64,000 bases of DNA, from positions 1 to 64,000 of the forward strand of contig CANGIQ010000015.1 in the NCBI GenBank assembly GCA_947453965.1, in the 5' to 3' direction. The position numbers and the translations under genes are program-made. Origin of the DNA: Comamonadaceae bacterium (GTDB lineage Bacteria > Pseudomonadota > Gammaproteobacteria > Burkholderiales > Burkholderiaceae_C). Below are positions 26,501 through 33,867 of the stretch, piece after piece; position 1 is the first letter of the stretch, and each line of letters starts with the position of its first letter. The notes under the pieces were generated by a model. It was given only the letters and a program-made list of their open reading frames with translations. It had not been told where the DNA came from and did no database searches.

Positions 26501-26982
26501 TGATCAACGGGCAGCGCGGCAAGTTGGCCATCTTCAAGCTCGACGACAAATCGGGCATGATCGAAGCCACGGCCGATGAGAAGACGATCAACGAGTACCG
26601 CAATGTGTTGAAGGACGATGAACTGGTGATCGTCATGGGCAAAGCGCAGCCTGACCGTTTTTCAGGTGGCTTGCGTTTGGTGATCAACCAGGTGTGGGAC
26701 TTGGCGCAAGCGCGTTGCCGCTTTGGCAAATACCTGCGCGTGACGGTCAACGGCACATCGCCCGATATTGCGCGCTTGCTGCGGGACCACCCGGCCAAGG
26801 TGGAGCAATCTGACCAAGGCGAGTTGGTGCGCGGCATGGGCGTGCGTTTGCATGTGTTGCGCGATGGTGCACACGCGGAAGTTCAGCTGAGTGACAGTGC
26901 AAAGTTTTTCCCCAGTGATGTCGCGTTGGCGAGCTGGATGGCGCAGGCCCACGAAGGCCAATCACAAATCATTTACGAGTAA
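23509..26982 (+). CDS. dnaE: DNA polymerase III subunit alpha
   Basis: A 1157-residue replicative polymerase, the normal DnaE1 length. The N-terminal PHP domain begins F-V-H-L-R-L-H-S-E-F-S-V. The polymerase catalytic acidic motif is P-D-F-D-I-D-F near residue 405, and G-P-G-R-G-S-G-A-G-S-L-V-A-Y lies just before it. A beta-clamp-binding motif Q-G-G-L-F-D is at residues 913-918, followed by a C-terminal OB fold. No Shine-Dalgarno is found before the ATG. pgsA follows after five bases. Confidence 0.98.
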   Translation: MFVHLRLHSEFSVVDGTNRIDEVVKAAAADQQPALAITDINNLYGAIKFYKATRSNGVKPVVGAEIYLESLTQDAAQTSRMVLLVQNHQGYLNLCELISRGWTQNVHRAVAVIKLEWLQELSQGLIALAGAQAGAVGQALVQGDTTRAGEVALLLAGIFPHRFYIELQRAGRADDETHVSAAVQLAARLSLPVVATHPVQFTQPDDYEAHEARVCIAEGEILGNQRRVRKFTREQYFKSSAQMCELFADVPSAIANTVEIAKRCNLSLVLGKPQLPNFPIPPVNGVVMSVEDYFRHVSHEGLEERLAHLYPVEAKRDEERPRYVARLEFELNTILNMGFPGYFLIVGDFIQWAKANGCPVGPGRGSGAGSLVAYALKITDLDPLQYNLLFERFLNPERVSMPDFDIDFCQTNRDRVIDYVKDKYGREAVSQIATFGTMAARAAIGDVGRVLDMSYTFCKGISGLIPNKPGQHITIAGAIEVEPILAERLAKEDEVKTLLELAQKLEGMTRNVGMHAGGVLIAPGKLTDFCPLYQQPGSESAVSQFDKDDVEAAGLVKFDFLGLATLTILEIAREFIMQRHKGQENFAFENIPLNDEPTYRLFQDGKTEAVFQFESRGMQGMLRDARPTRLEDLIALNALYRPGPMDLIPSFVARKHGRETIEYPHPMVAEMLSETYGIMVYQEQVMQTAQILGGYSLGGADMLRRAMGKKKPEEMAEHREIFRAGAAKNNISQDKADEIFDLMEKFAGYGFNKSHAAAYSLLAYHTGWLKVHYTAEFFCANMTVEMDNTDKLKILFEDAHKMGLTFEAPDVNRGRYRFEPISDKVIRYGLGAIKGSGQQAIEAIVAAREEGGPFTSLFDFCRRVDRTRINKRTVEALIKAGGFDNLHLNRAELLASVERAFDFAAASEANANQGGLFDMMGEDAHGSSTQEPDYVEMLPWGVKERLTHEKVALGFYLSGHLFDEVEREVRRFARTRIDDLMDSREPQLLAGIVSDMRVINGQRGKLAIFKLDDKSGMIEATADEKTINEYRNVLKDDELVIVMGKAQPDRFSGGLRLVINQVWDLAQARCRFGKYLRVTVNGTSPDIARLLRDHPAKVEQSDQGELVRGMGVRLHVLRDGAHAEVQLSDSAKFFPSDVALASWMAQAHEGQSQIIYE

Positions 26983-26987
26983 CGCCT

Positions 26988-27551
26988 ATGTGGACCATTC
27001 CAACGCTCATGACTTTGACCCGCATTGCGGCCATTCCGTTGATTGTGGGATTGTTCTACCTGCCGCTGGACATGGCTACACGCAATCTGTGGGCGACGGT
27101 GATGTTTGTGGTGTTTGCCTTGACCGATTGGTTAGATGGCTACTTGGCCCGCAAGCTCAACCAAAGCTCCGCATTTGGCGCATTTTTAGACCCCGTGGCC
27201 GACAAGTTTTTGGTCTGCGCGAGCTTGCTGATCTTGGTGCATTTGGGACGCGCCGATGTGCTGGTGGCACTGATCATCATTGGACGTGAGATTGCGATCT
27301 CGGCCTTGCGTGAGTGGATGGCTCAAATCGGAGCATCGCGCAGTGTGGCTGTGCATGTGTTGGGCAAGCTCAAGACGACGGTGCAGATGGTGGCGATTCC
27401 ATTTCTGCTGTTTGATGGCATGTTGTTTGGTGTGATTGACACAGCCCTGTGGGGCTTGGTGTTGATTTGGATTGCGGGCGTACTGACGGTGTGGTCCATG
27501 GTGTATTACTTGCAAAAAGCCTGGCCTGACATCGTGGACCACGCCAAGTAA
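26988..27551 (+). CDS. pgsA: CDP-diacylglycerol--glycerol-3-phosphate 3-phosphatidyltransferase
   Basis: A 187-residue membrane enzyme making phosphatidylglycerol phosphate. The CDP-alcohol phosphatidyltransferase motif D-G-x2-A-R-x8-G-x3-D-x3-D is complete in L-D-G-Y-L-A-R-K-L and G-A-F-L-D-P-V-A-D-K (about residues 45-70). About four membrane helices are seen. It lies five bases after dnaE and its stop overlaps the next start by one base. In many betaproteobacteria it is beside uvrC; here it is not. Confidence 0.94.
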   Translation: MWTIPTLMTLTRIAAIPLIVGLFYLPLDMATRNLWATVMFVVFALTDWLDGYLARKLNQSSAFGAFLDPVADKFLVCASLLILVHLGRADVLVALIIIGREIAISALREWMAQIGASRSVAVHVLGKLKTTVQMVAIPFLLFDGMLFGVIDTALWGLVLIWIAGVLTVWSMVYYLQKAWPDIVDHAK

Positions 27552-28444
27552 TGGAAGACTCGCCAAACCAAACATGGCTGCGTGCCATGCCTGTTGTGTT
27601 TGTGCTCATTTGGAGCACCGGCTTTATCGTTGCGCGTTACGGCATGCCCAATTCGCCGCCGTTTACTTTTCTTTTGTTGCGTTACGCGTTTTCAATTCTG
27701 TGCTTTGTGCCTTGGGTGATGTGGGCACGTGTGCGCTGGCCCGAAGGGCGTACCCAGTGGTGGCATTTGGCTGTCACCGGTGTGCTGATGCACGCCGGCT
27801 ACTTGGGCGGCGTGTGGGCTGCCGTCAAAGTGGGCATGGGCTCGGGTCTGTCTGCCCTGATTGTGGGGTTGCAACCTGTGCTCACTGCCATTTGGTTGTC
27901 GTCACGCGGCGGGCATGTGACGCGCCGTCAATGGCAAGGTTTGGCGCTAGGTTTTTTGGGCTTGGCCATGGTGGTGTCGCGCAAACTCGAGGGCGGTATT
28001 GAAGTCACGCCTTGGAGCTTGACGATGGCGCTGATGGCCTTGGTCTCGATCACCACGGGCACGCTGTATCAAAAACGTTTTGTACAGCCGTGTGATGTGC
28101 GCAGTGCCAATGCCGTGCAACTGATGGCGGCTTTTGTGGTGACCTTACCGATCGCATGCTTGGAAACTGAAGCTGTGCAATGGAATGCGCAGATGATGGG
28201 TGCCATGGCCTGGTCGGTCGTGGGCTTGACCTTGGGTGGCAGTTCTTTGTTGTATGTGCTGATTCAACGCGGCGCGGCAGCGACCGTGACGAGTTTGATG
28301 TACCTCGTACCCCCCACGACGGCTGTGATTGCGTGGTTCTTGTTTGATGAGGCCATCACCGCTGTGACGTTGGCCGGCATTGCCTTGACCGCTGTGGGGG
28401 TGAGCTTGGTGGTCAGACCGCCGCGCGTGAACGGGGTGGGCTGA
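27551..28444 (+). CDS. EamA/DMT-superfamily transporter
   Basis: A 297-residue inner-membrane protein with ten predicted helices in two EamA repeats: V-L-I-W-S-T-G-F-I-V-A-R-Y-G in the first, and L-T-L-G-G-S-S-L-L-Y-V-L-I in the second. Probably an exporter of small metabolites; substrate unknown. The ATG overlaps the pgsA stop (TAATG). Its 3' end overlaps the convergent LysR gene by 32 bases. Confidence 0.88.
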   Translation: MEDSPNQTWLRAMPVVFVLIWSTGFIVARYGMPNSPPFTFLLLRYAFSILCFVPWVMWARVRWPEGRTQWWHLAVTGVLMHAGYLGGVWAAVKVGMGSGLSALIVGLQPVLTAIWLSSRGGHVTRRQWQGLALGFLGLAMVVSRKLEGGIEVTPWSLTMALMALVSITTGTLYQKRFVQPCDVRSANAVQLMAAFVVTLPIACLETEAVQWNAQMMGAMAWSVVGLTLGGSSLLYVLIQRGAAATVTSLMYLVPPTTAVIAWFLFDEAITAVTLAGIALTAVGVSLVVRPPRVNGVG

Positions 28445-29375
28445 GGTCCTTCCAGGGTTCTTCTCGAAAGCGCGCCGCTAAAAAGTCTTGCAGCAAACGA
28501 ATGCGCAACGGCATCTGGGCGCGGTAGGGGGCCAGCCAATGGATGTCGGCGTCATGCATGGCGCAGTCGGGCAACACCCGTACCAACTGACCAGAGGCCA
28601 GCTGCGGTGCAATGTCCCACAAGCTGCGCAACATGATGCCGTGACCCGCCAAACACCAGTCGCGCACCATTTCCCCCGAGTTGCTCGACAGCGGGCCTTG
28701 CACAGCAATGTGCAGCGCACGCGCCTGGCCTTGTTGGCTCAGCCGCCAATGGTCAAAGCGTTGGCCTTGTCCGGTATCGCCGCCGTTTTCTCGCACCACC
28801 AGACAGGCGTGTGTGGCCAAATCTTCCGGGATTTGTGGCGCGCCGTGCGCGGCAAGGTAAGACGGCGCAGCAACCAACACGCGTTGGTTGGTGGCGAGTT
28901 TGCGTGAAATCCATTCGGCCGCGATATGGGCGGGAGGATGCCAGAGCCAAATGGCGGCATCCAAGCCTTCATTGGCCAAATCAGGCAATTGCTCACAGAG
29001 CTGCAAATCAATCCGCACCGCGGGGTAGCGGATCTGAAACTCAGCCAGCAAGGGACCCAGCCAAAGTCGGCCAAAACCAAAACTGCAGGCAATGCGAATC
29101 GGGCCTGAGGGTTCGCTTTGTTGCTCACGCATCTCGTCCTCTAAGGCGACGAAGTGGTTCAGCAGTTCGGCGGCGCGGTCACACAAGGCATGGCCTTCGG
29201 TGGTGGGGCTCACACGCCGTGTGGTGCGCTGAAACAGGCGCAGGCCCAAGTGACTCTCTAAGGCAGAAAGACGTTTGGTCACAACGGGGGGGGCCAGCTG
29301 CAGCGCACGTGCGGCTTTGACCAAGCTGCCGTGGAGCCGCACGGCGAGTACCAACTCTAAATCTGAACGGTCCAA
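28413..29375 (-). CDS. LysR-family regulator divergent from tartrate dehydrogenase
   Basis: A 320-residue regulator starting at TTG 29375, with AGGG eight bases upstream. HTH: L-E-L-V-L-A-V-R-L-H-G-S-L-V-K-A-A-R-A-L-style helix (residues 6-25), then V-V-T-K-R-L-S-A-L-E. The effector domain follows from about residue 92. It resembles DmlR/TtuA-type regulators of D-malate or tartrate use, consistent with the divergent dehydrogenase. A palindrome lies 17 bases upstream. Confidence 0.87.
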   Translation of the reverse strand: MDRSDLELVLAVRLHGSLVKAARALQLAPPVVTKRLSALESHLGLRLFQRTTRRVSPTTEGHALCDRAAELLNHFVALEDEMREQQSEPSGPIRIACSFGFGRLWLGPLLAEFQIRYPAVRIDLQLCEQLPDLANEGLDAAIWLWHPPAHIAAEWISRKLATNQRVLVAAPSYLAAHGAPQIPEDLATHACLVVRENGGDTGQGQRFDHWRLSQQGQARALHIAVQGPLSSNSGEMVRDWCLAGHGIMLRSLWDIAPQLASGQLVRVLPDCAMHDADIHWLAPYRAQMPLRIRLLQDFLAARFREEPWKDLSPPRSRAAV

Positions 29376-29391
29376 CTGTTGCCCTAACGGA

Positions 29392-29413
29392 AATAATCAA
29401 TTGCTCGATTATT
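29392..29413. promoter_or_regulatory. Candidate LysR operator before tartrate dehydrogenase
   Basis: AATAATC (29392-29398) and GATTATT (29407-29413) form a perfect seven-base inverted repeat with an eight-base spacer, and contain the T-N11-A pattern of LysR sites. It lies in the 86-base divergent gap. Confidence 0.45.
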
Positions 29414-29461
29414 GCTTTTTTGAGCGATACGCTAGCCCTGTTTAATTTCAAGGAGCATTGC

Positions 29462-30550
29462 ATGCGCAACAAACACCGTATCGCTGTGATTGCCGGAGAT
29501 GGCATTGGCAAAGAAGTGATGCCTGAGGGCATTCGTGTGATGGACGCGGCGGCGCGCAAATTTGGTATCAATTTGCAGTTTGACCACTTCGACTTTTCCA
29601 GCTGGGACTATTACGAGAAGCACGGCAAGATGCTGCCCGACAACTGGAAAGACCAAATCGGTGGTCACGATGCTTTGTTCTTTGGTGCGGTGGGTTGGCC
29701 TGACAAGATTGCCGACCACGTGTCGCTGTGGGGTTCGTTGTTGATGTTCCGCCGTGAGTTTGACCAGTACATCAACTTGCGTCCCGCCCGTTTGATGCCC
29801 GGCATCATCGCGCCGGTGGTGCGTCGTGACGGCACGCCGCGTCAGCCTGGTGAGATTGACATGTACATCGTGCGCGAAAACACCGAGGGTGAATATTCCA
29901 GCATTGGTGGGCGCATGTACCAAGGCACCGAGCGCGAGATCGTGATGCAAGAGACAGTGATGTCACGCATCGGTGTGGACCGTGTGTTGAAGTTTGCCTT
30001 TGAGTTGGCGCAATCGCGTCCTAAAAAGCATTTGACCAGCGCCACCAAGTCCAACGGCATTGCGATCACCATGCCTTACTGGGATGAACGCGTGGCCGAG
30101 ATGGCCAAGTCCTACCCGGACATCCGTCTGGACAAATTCCACATCGACATCTTGACCGCGCACTTTGTGCAACGCCCTGATTTCTTTGATGTGGTGGTGG
30201 CCAGCAATTTGTTTGGTGACATCTTGAGTGATTTGGGCCCCGCTTGTACCGGCACCATTGGCATTGCACCCAGTGCGAACCTGAATCCCGACCGCAAATT
30301 CCCTTCGCTGTTTGAACCGGTGCACGGTTCGGCGCCTGACATTGCGGGCAAAGGCATTGCGAATCCGATTGGTCAAATTTGGTGCGGCGCCATGATGCTT
30401 GAATTCTTGGGCCACAAAGACGCGCATGATGCGGTGCTGGCCGCGATTGAAAAGGTGTTGGAGCCTAAGAGTGGTGCACCCAAAACACCTGATATCGGTG
30501 GCACAGCGAGTACCTCCGATGTAGGCCGTGCAATTGCTGAAGTTCTGTAA
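29462..30550 (+). CDS. Tartrate dehydrogenase / D-malate dehydrogenase family protein
   Basis: A 362-residue NAD-dependent beta-decarboxylating dehydrogenase. ATG 29462 follows AAGGAGC. Marks: I-A-V-I-A-G-D-G-I-G-K-E-V at residues 6-18, L-R-P-A-R near 107, Y-I-V-R-E-N-T-E-G-E-Y-S near 137, and the metal site S-N-L-F-G-D-I-L-S-D-L near 249. The E-N-T-E-G-E-Y-S stretch fits the tartrate/D-malate branch better than LeuB or Icd. A divergent LysR gene supports a substrate-induced catabolic role, giving oxaloglycolate, glycerate or pyruvate. Confidence 0.87.
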   Translation: MRNKHRIAVIAGDGIGKEVMPEGIRVMDAAARKFGINLQFDHFDFSSWDYYEKHGKMLPDNWKDQIGGHDALFFGAVGWPDKIADHVSLWGSLLMFRREFDQYINLRPARLMPGIIAPVVRRDGTPRQPGEIDMYIVRENTEGEYSSIGGRMYQGTEREIVMQETVMSRIGVDRVLKFAFELAQSRPKKHLTSATKSNGIAITMPYWDERVAEMAKSYPDIRLDKFHIDILTAHFVQRPDFFDVVVASNLFGDILSDLGPACTGTIGIAPSANLNPDRKFPSLFEPVHGSAPDIAGKGIANPIGQIWCGAMMLEFLGHKDAHDAVLAAIEKVLEPKSGAPKTPDIGGTASTSDVGRAIAEVL

Positions 30551-30637
30551 CTCAGTATTTGCCCCAGCACGAAAGTAAATCAGTTTAAAAAGCGACTAGA
30601 ATCCGCTGCCACACTGCAATACCTTGTGTTTGTCGGG

Positions 30638-30666
30638 TTGACATACACTTGGTGCTTGGCTTAGTT
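30638..30666 (+). promoter_or_regulatory. Possible hupB promoter
   Basis: TTGACA (30638-30643) and TTAGTT (30661-30666) with a 17-base spacer. The -35 is perfect but the -10 is weak. The rest of the 236-base gap upstream of hupB shows no open frame or strong hairpin; a second TTGACA at 30728 lacks a -10. Confidence 0.35.
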
Positions 30667-30786
30667 GCCAGCAGCAGCGTTACTGCGAACACAGTTTGTT
30701 TTGTCAGACGGGTCTCGTGACTTTTCTTTGACACAAAACAGCTGTAACCATCGATCAACATCACATCTCAATGAGAGGGGATTTTT

Positions 30787-31059
30787 GTGAATAAGACTGA
30801 ACTGATTGAGCACATTGCTAAGCACGCCGACATTTCTAAGGCTGCTGCCACTCGTGCACTCGAGTCCACCATCGGCGCTGTAAAGACCACCTTGAAAAAA
30901 GGCGGCACAGTGTCATTGGTTGGTTTCGGTACTTTTGCGGTTGGCAAGCGTGCTGCTCGCACAGGTCGTAACCCACGCACTGGCGCAGCGATCAAAATCA
31001 AAGCGGCTAAGGTGCCTAAGTTCCGTCCAGGCAAAGGTCTGAAAGACGCCCTGAACTGA
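30787..31059 (+). CDS. hupB: HU-family nucleoid-associated protein
   Basis: A 90-residue histone-like DNA-bending protein, full length. GTG start with GAGAGGGG nine bases upstream. Marks: [10 protein letters not shown] at the start and G-F-G-T-F[16 protein letters not shown] (residues 47-67), the DNA-binding arm. tRNA-Val follows 14 bases after the stop and a terminator lies only after the tRNA, so the two may be co-transcribed. Confidence 0.96.
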   Translation: MNKTELIEHIAKHADISKAAATRALESTIGAVKTTLKKGGTVSLVGFGTFAVGKRAARTGRNPRTGAAIKIKAAKVPKFRPGKGLKDALN

Positions 31060-31073
31060 TTTCGATTCAGGTT

Positions 31074-31149
31074 GGGTGCTTAGCTCAGTTGGCAGAGCGG
31101 CTGCCTTACACGCAGTAGGTCGGCGGTTCGACCCCGTCAGCACCCACCA
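31074..31149 (+). tRNA. tRNA-Val (anticodon TAC)
   Basis: A 76-base tRNA with encoded CCA. Acceptor GGGTGCT pairs with AGCACCC; the anticodon arm is GCTGC-CTTACAC-GCAGT, giving TAC; the T loop contains TTCGACC. It is downstream of hupB and followed by a terminator. Confidence 0.96.
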
Positions 31150-31157
31150 ACCCAGAT

Positions 31158-31187
31158 AAGGCGAACACAACAGTTCGCCTTTTTTAT
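31158..31187 (+). terminator. Intrinsic terminator after tRNA-Val
   Basis: AAGGCGAAC and GTTCGCCTT form a nine-base stem with a six-base loop, followed by TTTTTATT. Confidence 0.88.
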
Positions 31188-31214
31188 TGTGATCACGCGT
31201 AATGAGTAACCTAC

Positions 31215-33110
31215 ATGTTTGATTTCGTTCGCCAACACAACAAGATCATGCAATTTTTGCTGTTCTTGTTGATTTTTCCGTCCTTTGTCCTGTTTGGTAT
31301 CGACGGCTACAACCGTTCTCGCGAAAAAGGCAACACCGTTGCAACGGTCGACGGATACGAGATCACACAGGCCGAGTGGGACAACGCACACCGTGCACAA
31401 GTGGACCGCATGCGCAACGCCATGCCCACCATGGATGTCAAACTGTTTGACACCCCTGAAGCCAAATACAGCACATTGGAGCGCTTGGTACGTGACCGTT
31501 TGCTGCAAACTGCGGCGACCAGCTTGCGCTTGGGCGCCAGCGATCAACGCCTGGCCAATGAGCTGCAGCAAAACCCCAGCATTGCGGCCTTGCGTCGTGC
31601 CGATGGCACCTTGGACATGGAGCGCTATCGTCAGCTGCTAAGTAGCCAAGGCATGAGCCCCGAGATGTTCGAGGCGCAAGTGCGTGCCGATCTGGCCTCA
31701 CGCCAAGTGATGGCGGGCGTTGGAACCAGCAGCTTTGTGTCCTCTGCGTTGGCCGATGTGACCTTGAACGCTTTTTATGAGCAACGCCAAGTGCAGGTGG
31801 CACGTTTTGCACCTTCGGACTATGTGACGCAAATCAGACCAACCGATGCGGACATTGAGGCTTATTACAAAGCGCACACAGACATCTTCCAGTCGGCGGA
31901 ACGTGCCGATGTCGAGTATGTGGTGCTCGACTTGGCTTCGATTCAAAAAGGCATCGTGGTGCCTGAGGCCGAGCTCAAAACCTATTACGAACAAAACATG
32001 GCGCGCTTGGCGAATTTGGAAGAGCGTCGCGCGAGCCACATCTTGATCAATGCAGACAAAGCAGCGCCAGCGGCTGAGCGGGACAAAGCACGGGCTAAAG
32101 CACAAGAGTTGTTGGCTGCGGTGCAACAGTCACCTGACAAGTTTGCTGAGTTGGCGCGCAAGAACTCCCAAGACACGGGCTCTGCCGCCAAAGGTGGTGA
32201 CCTGGACTTCTTTGCCCGTGGCGCCATGGTCAAGCCTTTTGAAGAGGCGGTGTATGCCTTGAAAAAAGGGGAGATCAGCGGTGTGGTGGAGACCGAGTTT
32301 GGTTTTCACATCATCCGTTTGACAGACATCAAGCAGCCCAAACAAAAAAGCTTTGAAGAGATGCGCCCCAGCTTGGAAGCGGATGTGCGTCGTCAATTGG
32401 CACAACGCAAGTTTGCTGAAGCGGCAGAGCAATTCACCAACATGGTGTACGAGCAGTCGGACAGTTTGAAGCCTGTGGCGGATCGCCTCAAGTTGGAAGT
32501 GCAAAACGCCAACGGCCTGACGCGCGATGCGGCAGCAGGCACCTCGCCACTCACAAACCCCAAGTTGTTGGCGGCGATTTTCTCGGCTGACTCGGTAGAG
32601 AAAAAGCGCAACACCGAAGCCGTCGAATTAGCGCCCAATCAATTGGCGGCAGCACGTATCACCCAATACAGCCCTGCGCGCACTTTGCCCTTGGAAGAAG
32701 TCAAAACACGTGTGCAGGCCCAAGTGGTTGCTCAGCAAGCCGCTGAACGCGCACGTGCCGAAGGGGTCGCCAAGCTGGCTGAATGGAAAGTAGCACCAGA
32801 TACCGCCAAATTGCCTGCAGCCATTGTGGTGTCGCGAGAGCAAAAGCAACAACAGCCTAGTGCCTTGGTGGAAGCTGCCTTGCGCGCAGGGGTGCAGACC
32901 TTGCCTGCCTGGGTGGGGGTCGATTTGGGTGCCAGCGGCTACGCGGTCGTGAAGGTGGAAAAAATTGTGCCGCGCGATGAAGCCGCAGCGCAAAACCGCA
33001 ACCGCGAGCGCGACCAGTACGCCCAGTGGTGGGCATCTGCGGAAGGCTTGGCCTATTACAGCTTGCTGAAAGAAAAATTTAAGGCCGAAATCAAAATACC
33101 TCGGCTATAA
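31215..33110 (+). CDS. ppiD: PpiD-type periplasmic peptidyl-prolyl isomerase
   Basis: A 631-residue membrane-anchored chaperone. A short cytoplasmic N-terminus (F-D-F-V-R-Q-H-N-K-I-M) and one membrane helix (about residues 15-35) precede a SurA-N-like chaperone region. A parvulin (PpiC) domain spans about residues 270-365: R-R-A-S-H-I-L-I near its start and F-G-F-H-I-I-R-L at its end. A long C-terminal region follows. It assists folding of exported proteins near the Sec translocon. The usual betaproteobacterial hupB-tRNA-ppiD order is present. The stop codon TAA is part of the -10 box of tRNA-His. Confidence 0.93.
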   Translation: MFDFVRQHNKIMQFLLFLLIFPSFVLFGIDGYNRSREKGNTVATVDGYEITQAEWDNAHRAQVDRMRNAMPTMDVKLFDTPEAKYSTLERLVRDRLLQTAATSLRLGASDQRLANELQQNPSIAALRRADGTLDMERYRQLLSSQGMSPEMFEAQVRADLASRQVMAGVGTSSFVSSALADVTLNAFYEQRQVQVARFAPSDYVTQIRPTDADIEAYYKAHTDIFQSAERADVEYVVLDLASIQKGIVVPEAELKTYYEQNMARLANLEERRASHILINADKAAPAAERDKARAKAQELLAAVQQSPDKFAELARKNSQDTGSAAKGGDLDFFARGAMVKPFEEAVYALKKGEISGVVETEFGFHIIRLTDIKQPKQKSFEEMRPSLEADVRRQLAQRKFAEAAEQFTNMVYEQSDSLKPVADRLKLEVQNANGLTRDAAAGTSPLTNPKLLAAIFSADSVEKKRNTEAVELAPNQLAAARITQYSPARTLPLEEVKTRVQAQVVAQQAAERARAEGVAKLAEWKVAPDTAKLPAAIVVSREQKQQQPSALVEAALRAGVQTLPAWVGVDLGASGYAVVKVEKIVPRDEAAAQNRNRERDQYAQWWASAEGLAYYSLLKEKFKAEIKIPRL

Positions 33111-33111
33111 T
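33106..33111 (+). promoter_or_regulatory. -10 box of tRNA-His overlapping the ppiD stop
   Basis: A perfect TATAAT contains the ppiD stop codon TAA (33108-33110) and ends 11 bases before the tRNA-His 5' end, ideal for a start a few bases upstream of the tRNA. No strong -35 is seen. Confidence 0.45.
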
Positions 33112-33122
33112 CTTGCCTCTAC

Positions 33123-33199
33123 GGTGGCTGTAGCTCAGTTGGTAGAGTCCAGGATTGTGATTCCTGTTGTCGTGGGTTCGAGCCCCATCAGCCACCCCA
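33123..33199 (+). tRNA. tRNA-His (anticodon GTG)
   Basis: A 77-base tRNA including the His-specific extra 5' G and encoded CCA. The anticodon loop TTGTGAT gives GTG. It is nearly identical in its body to E. coli tRNA-His. A terminator follows ten bases later. Confidence 0.97.
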
Positions 33200-33208
33200 A
33201 AATTTATT

Positions 33209-33247
33209 AATGCCGACAAGGACTTAGGTTTTTGTCGGCATTTCTTT
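33209..33247 (+). terminator. Intrinsic terminator after tRNA-His
   Basis: AATGCCGACAA (33209-33219) and TTGTCGGCATT (33232-33242) form an 11-base stem with a 12-base loop, followed by TCTTTTT. Confidence 0.85.
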
Positions 33248-33295
33248 TTGGGGTGATGCATGCGCATCAAACTATCTATTCAATAAGGTGGTCCT

Positions 33296-33787
33296 ATGTA
33301 TCAAGAAGTTCTGGCGATATGTGCTGCGGGCGTTTTGGCGTGTTTGGCACTTGACGCATGGCAGCAGCTTTTCAAACGTTTGGCGGGTATTCCAGCGACA
33401 AATTGGGCGCTGGTAGGGCGTTGGTTTGTGCTGACATGGCAGAGAAAAACCATGTATCAGCCAAACATTGACCATGAACCATCGATTGCTAAAGAGCTGC
33501 CACTTGGGTGGATCGTCCATTATTCGGTCAGCATGATCTATGCGGTCATTTACTGGTTGCTGATCCAAGCTTCCTTTCTTCAACCCACATGGACGGACGG
33601 TTTGCTATTTGGTGCGGCCAGCGTGGTGGTGCCTTGGTTTTATTTCATGCCATGCATGGGCAAAGGGGTTATGGGAAAACTGACGCCTAATCCAGCAAAG
33701 GCTTGTTGGGTTTCACTCTTGGGTCATCTGGTCTATGGCACGGCAATGGGTGCCGGCTTTGGGTGGGTTCAGAGGGTGCTGAATTGA
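33296..33787 (+). CDS. DUF2938 family membrane protein
   Basis: A 163-residue protein with about four membrane helices. The DUF2938 features are the G-K-G-V-M-G-x-x-T-P-N-P-A-K-A segment near residues 122-136, N-W-A-L-V-G-R-W near 36, and H-Y-x-x-S-x-x-Y-A near 75. Function unknown. It stands alone between tRNA-His and a convergent oxidoreductase, each boundary closed by a terminator. Codon use is slightly more AT-rich than its neighbours. Confidence 0.8.
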   Translation: MYQEVLAICAAGVLACLALDAWQQLFKRLAGIPATNWALVGRWFVLTWQRKTMYQPNIDHEPSIAKELPLGWIVHYSVSMIYAVIYWLLIQASFLQPTWTDGLLFGAASVVVPWFYFMPCMGKGVMGKLTPNPAKACWVSLLGHLVYGTAMGAGFGWVQRVLN

Positions 33788-33815
33788 TCGAGCATACGGA
33801 ATTCTGAGTACAGTC

Positions 33816-33849
33816 AAAAAAACCCTGCAAGTGATTGCAGGGCTTTTTT
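33816..33849. terminator. Bidirectional terminator between convergent genes
   Basis: CCCTGCAA and TTGCAGGG pair around GTGA, flanked by an A run (33816-33822) and a T run (33844-33849), so it serves both the DUF2938 gene and the leftward oxidoreductase. Confidence 0.9.
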
Positions 33850-33867
33850 CATGGAATCTGCATTGGC

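Noticed and set aside
30551-30786. Small RNA or riboswitch in the gap before hupB
   Set aside because: No conserved aptamer core or strong hairpin plus T run was recognised; only promoter-like hexamers.
31189-31196. GTGATCAC palindrome before ppiD as a CRP site
   Set aside because: The flanking bases do not match the full 16-22 base CRP dyad.
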